Of a stretch of 12,579 bases of DNA, positions 1-7,549 are shown piece by piece (position 1 is the first letter of the stretch; the number at the start of each line of letters is the position of its first letter). Made by a program: the position numbers and the translations under genes. The notes under the pieces are model-generated. The model searched no databases, was not told where the DNA came from, and saw nothing but the letters and a program-made list of their open reading frames with translations. The stretch covers positions 1-12,579 of the forward strand of contig JAUILW010000049.1 of assembly GCA_030432795.1 (NCBI GenBank), written 5' to 3'. This stretch comes from Gammaproteobacteria bacterium (GTDB taxonomy: Bacteria > Pseudomonadota > Gammaproteobacteria > Pseudomonadales > Azotimanducaceae).

Positions 1-22
1 GCGAACCTGACGAGTAGCTCGT

Positions 23-343
23 TCAATACTGAGATTCCGGCAGCCGCACCACCAGGCCATCCAGCTCATCGCTCACGTGGATCTGGCAGCTTAGCCTGCT
101 GGTGGGTTGCGGCTCGCCCACGCACTCGAGCAGATCGCGCTCCGCATCGCTCGGAGGCGTGAGCACGTCGTACCAGGCCTCATCCACATAGCAGTGACAG
201 GTCGCGCAGGCACAGCCGCCACCGCACTCCGCGACGATACCGTCAATGCCATTGGCGGTTGCTCCCTCCATGACCGTATCGCCGTTGCAGACATCCACTT
301 CCGTTTCGACGCCATGCGCGTCGATGTATTTCACCAGTGCCAT
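23..343 (-). CDS. [2Fe-2S] ferredoxin, putidaredoxin/adrenodoxin type
   Basis: Small soluble electron carrier, 106 aa, the same length as putidaredoxin. The cluster ligands are visible as C40-x5-C46-x2-C49-x36-C86, the adrenodoxin/putidaredoxin spacing, in the local context ECGGGCACATCHCYV and later RLSCQIHV. There are three further cysteines (C44, C51, C74). It begins 19 bases after the stop of the Rieske beta-subunit gene on the same strand, so it is most likely co-transcribed and passes electrons to the Rieske oxygenase encoded upstream. Its own reductase is not seen; only 22 bases remain before the left window edge. Family assignment is firm. The oxygenase as partner is inferred from position, and another oxygenase or P450 elsewhere could also use it. 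Confidence 0.93.
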   Translation of the reverse strand: MALVKYIDAHGVETEVDVCNGDTVMEGATANGIDGIVAECGGGCACATCHCYVDEAWYDVLTPPSDAERDLLECVGEPQPTSRLSCQIHVSDELDGLVVRLPESQY

Positions 344-362
344 TTGTCCAGCTTCGATTACT

Positions 363-854
363 TCAGATATAGATGATGATGGTGTTCAGGGCCGCATCGC
401 AATTGATCAGGTCGACGCGCTTGTGGCGAATCATCCAGCGCCCCTCCTGCCGCACCAGTTCATGCATGTAGCGGCCACCATACATCGTCTGTTTGCCGTT
501 GTAATACATCAGGCAATGGAAGTTCGAGTGCACGGTGCAGGACGCGTCGCCTTCATCGGCGACGCGGATGTTGGAGATGATGTGTGAGCAGCGAACCGGA
601 TAGTCCTTGGACGCGGCGCGAGGATGCTTGATGTTGCGCCGGCGCACCTCCATGAGCACACGGTCGTCATAGAACAACGAAATATGATCGAGCGGGCTTT
701 CCTGCTCGGGGGTTACCGGCATCCAGTAAGTCCCGTCTTGGGTGTACAGATCGATCCAGCCGTCGAGATCCGCCGCATCCAGGAACGACGCCTCCTGATA
801 CAAAAGCTGTTCGATATCGCGAATGGCCGCATCGCTCGTCACCACCTGAGTCAT
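363..854 (-). CDS. Aromatic-ring-hydroxylating dioxygenase, beta (small) subunit
   Basis: 163 aa, the usual size for the small subunit of ring-hydroxylating oxygenases, which adopt an NTF2/SnoaL-like cone fold and support the alpha-subunit multimer without binding metal. Recognisable stretches are the N-terminal helix region (IEQLLYQEASFLDAADLDGW), the DGTYWMPV segment, and the C-terminal strands GGRYMHELVRQEGRWMIRHK and RVDLINCD. The ATG start overlaps the TGA stop of the alpha-subunit gene (shared ATGA at 851-854), so translation is probably coupled for equal subunit supply. The ferredoxin gene follows after 19 bases. The length resembles the salicylate 5-hydroxylase and anthranilate dioxygenase small subunits, but substrate cannot be assigned. 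Confidence 0.92.
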   Translation of the reverse strand: MTQVVTSDAAIRDIEQLLYQEASFLDAADLDGWIDLYTQDGTYWMPVTPEQESPLDHISLFYDDRVLMEVRRRNIKHPRAASKDYPVRCSHIISNIRVADEGDASCTVHSNFHCLMYYNGKQTMYGGRYMHELVRQEGRWMIRHKRVDLINCDAALNTIIIYI

Positions 855-2149
855 GCCGCCTCCGTCATGTAGTGCTTCCAGGCGGCATACTGGGTACGCA
901 TGTCGAGATCGCTCGTGCCCGTATTGGTCAGACGGTCGCCAAGATCCTGATCGGCACCGTAGTTTCTGTGCATTTCCACCCAGTCGCTGGCAGAAGATTG
1001 CAGTCCCTGCTGCACACGGAAGTAGGCGGTGAGATCGTCAGGCCCTACCATCGAACCGTTGGAATTGATCAGCCGGGAGTACAGAAGCGTTCGCCGCAAC
1101 ATGGACTCTGGCGCGCCCTTGAGACGAAAAGACCAGGTTTCGATGATGGTCTTGTCCACGGCGATAGGACGCACTACGCGGATGTTCTGCACTGCGGACT
1201 TGATGGTCAGCGAAGGGTAGAACAACGTGTTGTGCGTATTGAATGTGAGGATCTCACGGGTGCGCTCGGGTCCGTAGGCGTCGAGCATGGCGCGCTCGTA
1301 ATCCGGGTCCACACTGTAATCCGCATGGATACTGGTCTTGCCGCCGTCATAGTGATGGCCGTACTTGAAGCCCGTGATGCCGGTGGCTTCGAATGCCTCG
1401 TATGATGCGCCAAATGGCGGGATGATCTCCGCCTCATCCCGGCGCGGCGAGTCCTCCGGCAGCGTCTTGATGTAATCAAGCGCCGCGTCCACGACAGACT
1501 GATGCACGACCATGGGGTGCATGGTGTCGTTGAGGTTTTCGAGAAACAGCTTCCAGTTGCACTCGTGCTCGTAACGCAGCACGCCGCCCGCCGCCTCCAC
1601 CTCGCCTTCCGGCGACCGATCACAGAGGTTATCGAGTACATCTCCAGCGCCGCCCATCCAATCACGCAGCGCTGGAGGGTTGGCGTTGAGCGTGGCAAAC
1701 ACAAACCCGCGATGGCTGGCGCTCGTGAGCTTCTGCATGCTGTATTGCGGATCGGACTTATCGAAGCCGGTACCCTCGTAACCCGTCATGTGCGGCACGC
1801 CGGCCAGCGTGCCATCGAGCTTGTAGGTCCAACCGTGGTAGCAGCAGCGGAAGGCGTTGACCTTGCCGCATGGCTTATCCACCAGCTTGGCACCCTTGTG
1901 GCCGCAGCGGTTGTGCAGCACGTGCACCGCGCCGGCGCGGTCACGCACCATCACCACCGGCATTTTTCCGTAGTTGAGCGTGATGTAGTCGCCCGGTTGC
2001 GGCACCTGACTATCGTGGCCGATGTAGATCCATGCATTGCCCCAGATGCGCTGCATCTCCAGATCGAACACCTGCGGATCGACGTACAGATTGCGGTGCA
2101 GCTTCGTCGGCTGCACCAGGTCTGCGATGCTTGCGTTGCTGTAACTCAT
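851..2149 (-). CDS. Rieske non-heme iron oxygenase, alpha (large) subunit
   Basis: 432 aa catalytic subunit of a ring-hydroxylating oxygenase. The N-terminal Rieske [2Fe-2S] motif is C82-x-H84-x17-C102-x2-H105 (NRCGHKG and CCYHGWTY). The mononuclear iron site reads NLNDTMHPMVVH, giving bridging Asp208 and ligands His211 and His216; the third, carboxylate ligand probably comes from Asp371 or Asp372 in GPDDLTAYF. I chose the ATG at 2149 over a GTG seven codons upstream (2170) because a perfect AGGAGG lies 5 bases before this ATG and would fall inside the longer reading frame. The gene lies 42 bases after the stop of the fused flavoenzyme gene and overlaps the beta-subunit gene by 4 bases. Size and subunit make-up resemble salicylate 5-hydroxylase (NagG) and anthranilate dioxygenase (AndAc) types. 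That would suit an aromatic acid substrate, but this is inference. Confidence 0.95.
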   Translation of the reverse strand: MSYSNASIADLVQPTKLHRNLYVDPQVFDLEMQRIWGNAWIYIGHDSQVPQPGDYITLNYGKMPVVMVRDRAGAVHVLHNRCGHKGAKLVDKPCGKVNAFRCCYHGWTYKLDGTLAGVPHMTGYEGTGFDKSDPQYSMQKLTSASHRGFVFATLNANPPALRDWMGGAGDVLDNLCDRSPEGEVEAAGGVLRYEHECNWKLFLENLNDTMHPMVVHQSVVDAALDYIKTLPEDSPRRDEAEIIPPFGASYEAFEATGITGFKYGHHYDGGKTSIHADYSVDPDYERAMLDAYGPERTREILTFNTHNTLFYPSLTIKSAVQNIRVVRPIAVDKTIIETWSFRLKGAPESMLRRTLLYSRLINSNGSMVGPDDLTAYFRVQQGLQSSASDWVEMHRNYGADQDLGDRLTNTGTSDLDMRTQYAAWKHYMTEAA

Positions 2150-2154
2150 ACCAA

Positions 2155-2160
2155 CCTCCT
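2155..2160 (-). promoter_or_regulatory. Ribosome binding site fixing the Rieske alpha-subunit start
   Basis: Perfect AGGAGG on the minus strand, 5 bases before the ATG at 2149. It decides between this start and an in-frame GTG at 2170. Confidence 0.8.
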
Positions 2161-2191
2161 GGGCCTTCACCCGCTACCCCTGCCGAACCCG

Positions 2192-4570
2192 CTAACCCTG
2201 CAGCAACTCACCGCGCGCCACGGCAATGGCCAGCGCTTCGGTGGGATTGGGCGGCCTTGCGTTCTCTCTCAGCTCCAACACCTCTTCCCGATCCCCTCGG
2301 GCCGCCGCTTCGGCCGCCGGCTTGCCCGACAGATACTGTCGCGGCCACGCCTGCTGCCGGTGATCGTAGTGCGCCGCCGCACGCAACACAAAGTGCGGGT
2401 CGTTCATGATCGGCCTGCCCAGCGCCACGATGTCGGTTCGGCCGGCAGCGATGAGCGTGTTGGCCTGATCGGCGGTGGTGATGTTGCCCGCGACGATGGT
2501 GGGGATGCCCACCTCGTTGCGAATCTGATCGGCAAACGGCGCCTGAAACATACGCCCGTAGATCGGATCTTCGTCTTTGGTCACCTGGCCCGTGGAGACG
2601 TTGATGATGTCGACCCCATGCGCTTTCAGCAGACGCGCCACTTCGAGCATGTCCGCCTCGCTCAGGCCATCCACGACCCAGTCCGTCGCCGACACACGCA
2701 CGGAGACGGGCTTGTCCTGCGGCCAGGCACTGCGCACCGCATCGAGCACCCGCAACGGAAACCGCATGCGCGCCGCGATGTCCCCCGCGTAGCTATCGGT
2801 ACGACGGTTGGTAACCGGGCTGATGAAGCCGCTGAGCAGGTAACCGTGCGCCATGTGCACTTCCACCATATCGAAGCCTGCCAGATCCGCGTTGCGGGCG
2901 GCTGCCTCGAAGTCAGCAACGATCTGCCCCATCTCCTGCTCATCGAGCTCGCGCGGCGCGGGGCTGTGCGGCAGATAAGGCAGCGGTGACGCGGCGACTG
3001 TTGGCCAGGCACCGCTCGGCAGAGGCTGATCGATGCCCCCATCCCAGGGAACGCAGGTAGAACCCTTGCGCCCCGCGTGGCCGATTTGAGCGCACACTTT
3101 CGCCTTGGAGTTGGCGTGCGCGAACTCGACGATGCGCTTCCAACGCTCAACCTGGGCTTCGTTCCAGATGCCTGCGCAGCCGGGCGTGATCCGGGCTGTG
3201 GGGCTGATGCAGATCATCTCCGTATTGAGCAACCCCACACCGCCAACAGCACGGGCACCGTAGTGCACCAGGTGCCAGTCCGTCGGCAAGCCGTCCTGCG
3301 CGCAATACTGACACATGGCGGAAAGCTCGAAGCGGTTTTCCACGCGCATGCGGCCAATGCGGAACGGCTGCAACGCCGGAACCACGGGGTGTTGCACATC
3401 GATGTCATCGAAGCCCGTGTCGCTGCGTACCTGCTCGGCAAACCAACGATCCACCGACGCAACGTAGTGCTGGTCGCGCAGCGCCAGGTTGTCGTAGGTA
3501 ACGCGCTTGGACCGGCAGAGCATGTTGAACGCGAACTGCTGCGCGCTTTGCGCTGACGCGTAACGGTCGATATGTTCGAACCAACTCAGGCTCACAATCG
3601 CCGTTCGCTGCAGGCGATCCGCTTCCTCCTTGCGCAGATCCTGGTAGCGCTGGAGCGCGCCCGGTACATCATCACCCGACTCGGCAAAGCAGCCGGCCAG
3701 GCTGATGGCGTCTTCCATGGCCAGCTTCGTGCCGGAACCAATGGAGAAGTGCGCTGAGCGCACCGCATCGCCCATGAGCACCATGTTGCGATGGTAGAGC
3801 CGCTCGTTGCGCACCACCGGAAAGGTGCGCCAGATGGAGCGATTGGTGATGAGCCCGTGACCATCCAGATCATCGGCGAACAGCGCTTCGCAGTAACGCC
3901 GGGTGTCATCCTCCGATGCGGATTCCATACCCGCCCGCTGCCAGGTCTCTTCGCTGCACTCGACGATGAAGGTCGACATACCCGGCTCGTAGCCATAAGC
4001 GTGCGCCCACCACCAGCCGTGCTCGTTGCGCCGAAAGGTGAACGTGAAGTCGTCGAAGGATTTTGAAGTAGCAAGCCAGCAGAATTTGTTGCGGCGCAGG
4101 TCAACTGAAGTACCGAAGGCGTCTGCATGTGCCTCGCGAATCATCGATGTCAGGCCGTCGCCGGCCACCACCAGGTCGTAGGCGTCCATGTCGAGCTCAG
4201 CAAGGTCGGTGATGTCAGTATCGAAACGCAGTTTCACACCGAGTTCATCGCAGCGATCGTGGAAGATGTTCAACAGCCTCAGGCGCGACATGCCGCAAAA
4301 GCCGTGTCCTGAGGAGTGGATAGTCTGGCCGTGGATTTTGGTATCGATGCCCCCCCAGTACACGAACTGCTCGACGATGTGCCGGTAGCTCGGGGCATCC
4401 GCGTCCATGAAGCCCCTGAGCGTTTCGTCCGAGAAAACGACACCGAAGCCCCAGGTAGAGTCGCGGCTGCCCCGCTCGATCACGGTGATGTCGTGATGCG
4501 GCGCGGCCTTCTTCATGAGGATGGAGAAATACAGCGATGCGGGACCACCGCCCAGACACAGAATCTTCAC
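2192..4570 (-). CDS. Fused FAD monooxygenase / old-yellow-enzyme reductase (salicylyl-CoA 5-hydroxylase or 2-aminobenzoyl-CoA monooxygenase/reductase type)
   Basis: 792 aa, two flavoenzyme domains. Residues ~1-390 are an aromatic FAD monooxygenase: dinucleotide-binding LCLGGGPAS (about 4-12), DG motif YDLVVAGDGLTSMIR (131-145) and GD motif MGDAVRSAHFSIGSG (266-280). Residues ~400-755 are an old-yellow-enzyme (YqjM-like) TIM barrel: SAMCQY (417-422), GHAGRKG (497-503), HMAHGY (572-577) and NRRTDSYAGD (588-597). This architecture is that of the Azoarcus evansii 2-aminobenzoyl-CoA monooxygenase/reductase, which hydroxylates the CoA-activated ring and then reduces it; proteins annotated as bifunctional salicylyl-CoA 5-hydroxylase/oxidoreductase look alike. 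Cytoplasmic, using NAD(P)H and O2. The GTG at 4570 is preferred over a TTG at 4591 because AGGAG lies 8 bases before the GTG and the predicted transcript begins close to 4590-4600. First gene of the operon that continues into the Rieske genes. Domain calls are firm; the acyl group is not known. Confidence 0.92.
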   Translation of the reverse strand: MKILCLGGGPASLYFSILMKKAAPHHDITVIERGSRDSTWGFGVVFSDETLRGFMDADAPSYRHIVEQFVYWGGIDTKIHGQTIHSSGHGFCGMSRLRLLNIFHDRCDELGVKLRFDTDITDLAELDMDAYDLVVAGDGLTSMIREAHADAFGTSVDLRRNKFCWLATSKSFDDFTFTFRRNEHGWWWAHAYGYEPGMSTFIVECSEETWQRAGMESASEDDTRRYCEALFADDLDGHGLITNRSIWRTFPVVRNERLYHRNMVLMGDAVRSAHFSIGSGTKLAMEDAISLAGCFAESGDDVPGALQRYQDLRKEEADRLQRTAIVSLSWFEHIDRYASAQSAQQFAFNMLCRSKRVTYDNLALRDQHYVASVDRWFAEQVRSDTGFDDIDVQHPVVPALQPFRIGRMRVENRFELSAMCQYCAQDGLPTDWHLVHYGARAVGGVGLLNTEMICISPTARITPGCAGIWNEAQVERWKRIVEFAHANSKAKVCAQIGHAGRKGSTCVPWDGGIDQPLPSGAWPTVAASPLPYLPHSPAPRELDEQEMGQIVADFEAAARNADLAGFDMVEVHMAHGYLLSGFISPVTNRRTDSYAGDIAARMRFPLRVLDAVRSAWPQDKPVSVRVSATDWVVDGLSEADMLEVARLLKAHGVDIINVSTGQVTKDEDPIYGRMFQAPFADQIRNEVGIPTIVAGNITTADQANTLIAAGRTDIVALGRPIMNDPHFVLRAAAHYDHRQQAWPRQYLSGKPAAEAAARGDREEVLELRENARPPNPTEALAIAVARGELLQG

Positions 4571-4578
4571 GGGCACGT

Positions 4579-4583
4579 CTCCT
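4579..4583 (-). promoter_or_regulatory. Ribosome binding site fixing the flavoenzyme GTG start
   Basis: AGGAG on the minus strand, 8 bases before the GTG at 4570. A second GTG at 4576 is too close to it, and a TTG at 4591 lies upstream of it. Confidence 0.7.
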
Positions 4584-4596
4584 GATGACAACGAAA

Positions 4597-4625
4597 ACGT
4601 TACGCACTTATATTTGACATGTCAA
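4597..4625 (-). promoter_or_regulatory. Candidate sigma-70 promoter for the catabolic operon
   Basis: Minus strand: consensus -35 TTGACA (4625-4620), a 17-base spacer, then TAACGT (4602-4597), which keeps the three best-conserved -10 positions. Predicted transcription start is near 4590, giving a leader of about 20 bases to the GTG. An alternative -10, TATAAG (4612-4607), lies inside the palindrome but lacks a good -35. Either way the RNA polymerase site overlaps the palindrome, so an operator-bound repressor would block it. Confidence 0.5.
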
Positions 4626-4632
4626 ATATAAG
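4607..4632. promoter_or_regulatory. Perfect 26-bp palindrome, probable MarR operator
   Basis: The 13-base half site CTTATATTTGACA (4607-4619) is followed immediately by its exact reverse complement (4620-4632). It lies between the divergent marR gene and the flavoenzyme operon, the usual place for a MarR-family operator. Each half carries TTGACA and TATAAG-type hexamers, so one bound dimer (or pair of dimers) could shut both promoters. On the plus strand TATAAG (4627-4632) could serve as the marR -10, with transcription starting near 4639. MarR proteins bind palindromes of roughly 16-20 bp and are typically released by an aromatic or CoA-thioester ligand. The binding itself is inferred from position and symmetry. 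Confidence 0.8.
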
Positions 4633-4668
4633 CGTGACAAAAAGTGTACCCCCCGTCATGATCCGCCT

Positions 4669-5097
4669 ATGGGCAAATCACGCGAAGAGCAGACGCTGCG
4701 CCTGTGGATTCAGATTGTGCGTCTGGCCAATGGCCTGCAGAAGGATGTGGACTCGAGGCTGCGGCGCCAGTACGGGCAAAGCCTGGCCCGCTTCGACGTG
4801 CTCTCACAGCTACATCGGGCAGCCGAGCATCAGCTTTCGGTCGGGCAGCTGTCTGCCAGCCTGCTGACCCCCACCAACAACATCACCCGGCTGCTGGACC
4901 GCATGGAAAACGACGGTCTGCTGGTGCGTCGCCTGTCAGATACCGACAGGCGCAGTTTCACGGTGGAGGCGACGAGACAGGGCCTCGCATTGTTCACATC
5001 CATGGCAGACGACAACCGCCGGTGGATCAACGACGCGTTTGCGATGCTGTCCGCGGGCGATCTGCACGCGTTGTCGAAGGCGATCGGCGTCGTCGAG

Positions 5098-5109
<12 letters not shown>
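4669..5109 (+). CDS. MarR-family transcriptional regulator
   Basis: 146 aa, normal length for the family. Winged helix-turn-helix: RFDVLSQLHR (41-50), helix-turn-helix LSVGQLSASLLTPTNNITRL (56-75) with the recognition helix around 67-79, and the wing with the typical D-x-D-R-R signature in RRLSDTDRRSFTVEAT (87-102). N- and C-terminal helices form the dimer interface in this family. It is transcribed away from the flavoenzyme/Rieske operon and probably represses that operon and itself through the palindrome at 4607-4632. No good Shine-Dalgarno precedes the ATG, which points to weak translation. Its 3' end overlaps the 3' end of the convergent acyl-CoA dehydrogenase gene by 12 bases. The effector is unknown; an aromatic acid or its CoA thioester is the natural guess given the neighbours. 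Confidence 0.93.
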
Positions 5110-6282
<1,173 letters not shown>

Positions 6283-6439
6283 TTGCTGCACCTTTACTTC
6301 GGCCTGCTGCCCTTCCTGTTCCGTCCGAGGCGTGCGCCGGACACGTTACCTGACGATGTTTTTACGAAGGGATCGACCGCCAAGATTGCCGCGCCCGCCG
6401 TTTTGCCGCACCCTTGCCGATCCAAGGAGGACAACACAC
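6283..6439. other. Divergent intergenic region between acyl-CoA dehydrogenase and DUF937 genes
   Basis: 157 bases that must hold the promoters of both flanking genes. I find no convincing -35/-10 pair and no copy of the operator palindrome at 4607-4632. An imperfect GC-rich hairpin can be drawn at 6323-6342 (GTCC, two-base bulge, GGCG paired with CGCC and GGAC). A strong AAGGAGG lies at 6424-6430, 9 bases before the DUF937 gene. Confidence 0.6.
6291..6295 (-). promoter_or_regulatory. Ribosome binding site fixing the acyl-CoA dehydrogenase start
   Basis: AAAGG on the minus strand, 8 bases before the ATG at 6282. It directly abuts the alternative GTG at 6291, which argues against that start. 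Confidence 0.5.
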
Positions 6440-6973
6440 ATGAGCAATCTACTAGAGAGCATCCTCGGTGCCCAGAGTGGTGGCGCCGTCCGTCAGATCG
6501 CCGGTCAGTTCGGACTGGGCGAAAGTCAGGTGCGTGACATCATCGGCCAGCTTGCGCCAACGCTGAGCCGCGGCATCCAGGAAAACACCCGACAGCCCGG
6601 CGGCCTGGACGCGTTGATCGGCGCGCTGCAAAAAGGCAGCCACGACCGCTACGTGGACAACCCCGCAAGCCTAGGATCGCCAGATGCAACCGCCGACGGC
6701 AACAGCATTCTCGGACACATCCTCGGCAGCAAAGAGGTCAGCCGCGAGCTCGCCGGCCGCGCGGCCGGCAACACCGGGGTAGACAGCAGCATCATCAAGC
6801 AGATACTACCGCTCATAGCGGGCCTTGCCATGGGGGGCTTGAGCAAGCAGACGACCCAGGCGCAGGGCGGCAATCAGATCTCCGACGTGCTCGGCTCGTT
6901 TCTGGACGCCGATGGCGATGGTTCCGCTCTGGACGATCTGATCGGCATGGCCGGGAAGTTTCTCGGGCGCTGA
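6440..6973 (+). CDS. DUF937 family protein with a calcium-loop-like motif
   Basis: 177 aa, rich in Gly, Ala and Leu, with the helical repeats typical of DUF937: MSNLLESILGAQSGGAVRQI at the N terminus, SILGHILGSKEVSRELAG (89-106) and IIKQILPLIAGLAMGGLSKQ (118-137). Near the C terminus DADGDGSALDDL (156-167) places Asp156, Asp158 and Asp160 as in an EF-hand or dockerin calcium loop. There is no signal peptide. The ATG at 6440 is chosen over an upstream in-frame ATG at 6332 because of the AAGGAGG 9 bases before it and because the upstream extension is Arg/Pro-rich and unlike the family. The kbp-like gene follows after 60 bases with no terminator between, so the two may be co-transcribed. The molecular function of DUF937 proteins is not known to me. 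Confidence 0.88.
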   Translation: MSNLLESILGAQSGGAVRQIAGQFGLGESQVRDIIGQLAPTLSRGIQENTRQPGGLDALIGALQKGSHDRYVDNPASLGSPDATADGNSILGHILGSKEVSRELAGRAAGNTGVDSSIIKQILPLIAGLAMGGLSKQTTQAQGGNQISDVLGSFLDADGDGSALDDLIGMAGKFLGR

Positions 6974-7033
6974 TCGGTACGCACCAAAAAGAAGAACAAA
7001 GGTAACAAGAGAGACCACACAGAGGGACGCAAC

Positions 7034-7549
7034 ATGTTCGGATCACTACTCGACTTCGCCAAGGACGTGGGCAAGAAGCTGTTTACCAGCGACGCTGAGG
7101 CGGCCATGAACATCCACGCGCACATCGAGGCCAACAATCCCGGCGTGAAGGCACTCAACGTGCTCTACGACGACGGCTGCGTAACGCTGAAGGGATGGGC
7201 CAACAATCAGGCTGCCAAGGAAAAGTGCATCCTCATGGCCGGAAACGTCGAAGGCGTGGAACGCGTCGAGGCAGACATGCTTGAGGTAGACGAGCCACGC
7301 GTGGTGACGAGCGCTGCCGTCGAGGAAGCGCCGGCAGCAAGCGAGCCGGAAGTGTCCGCCACCCCGGAGGCAGCAAGCCCCACTGAAGAGACCCGCTTCT
7401 ATGTGATTCAGCGCGGCGACACGCTGTGGAAGATCGCCTCGGAAGCCTACGGCAACGGCGCCCGTTACACCGAGATCTTTGAGGCCAACCGGGAAGTTAT
7501 CGAGGACCCGGACAAGATCTATCCCGGTCAGAAGATCCGAATCCCCTAG
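7034..7549 (+). CDS. kbp: BON-LysM protein, Kbp (YgaU)-like
   Basis: 171 aa. The N terminus MFGSLLDFAKDVGKKLF and a BON domain (~22-85, with NVLYDDGCVTLKGWANNQAA and AKEKCILMAGNVEGVERVEA) are followed by a Pro/Ala/Glu-rich linker (~86-119) and a C-terminal LysM domain (121-170, FYVIQRGDTLWKIASEAYGN to KIYPGQKIRIP). The layout matches E. coli Kbp, formerly YgaU, a 149-aa potassium-binding protein; the extra length is in the linker. GAGGGA lies 6 bases before the ATG. No signal peptide is apparent, as in E. coli Kbp. Its TAG stop overlaps the stop of the convergent VanZ-like gene in a shared CTAG. Homology is strong; potassium binding in this organism is inferred from the E. coli protein. Confidence 0.92.
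   Translation: MFGSLLDFAKDVGKKLFTSDAEAAMNIHAHIEANNPGVKALNVLYDDGCVTLKGWANNQAAKEKCILMAGNVEGVERVEADMLEVDEPRVVTSAAVEEAPAASEPEVSATPEAASPTEETRFYVIQRGDTLWKIASEAYGNGARYTEIFEANREVIEDPDKIYPGQKIRIP

Noticed and set aside
1502..2989. 495-codon open frame on the plus strand
   Set aside because: It lies antisense to the Rieske alpha and flavoenzyme genes, which have clear domain motifs. Its product is rich in His, Arg and Val with no recognisable domain, as expected for a shadow frame in GC-rich coding DNA.
6323..6342. Imperfect GC-rich hairpin in the divergent intergenic region
   Set aside because: It has a bulge and a very small loop, no T-tract and no similarity to a known regulatory element; such stems are common by chance in GC-rich DNA.
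6332..6439. 36-codon upstream extension of the DUF937 frame
   Set aside because: The extension is Arg/Pro-rich and lacks a ribosome binding site, while AAGGAGG precedes the ATG at 6440.
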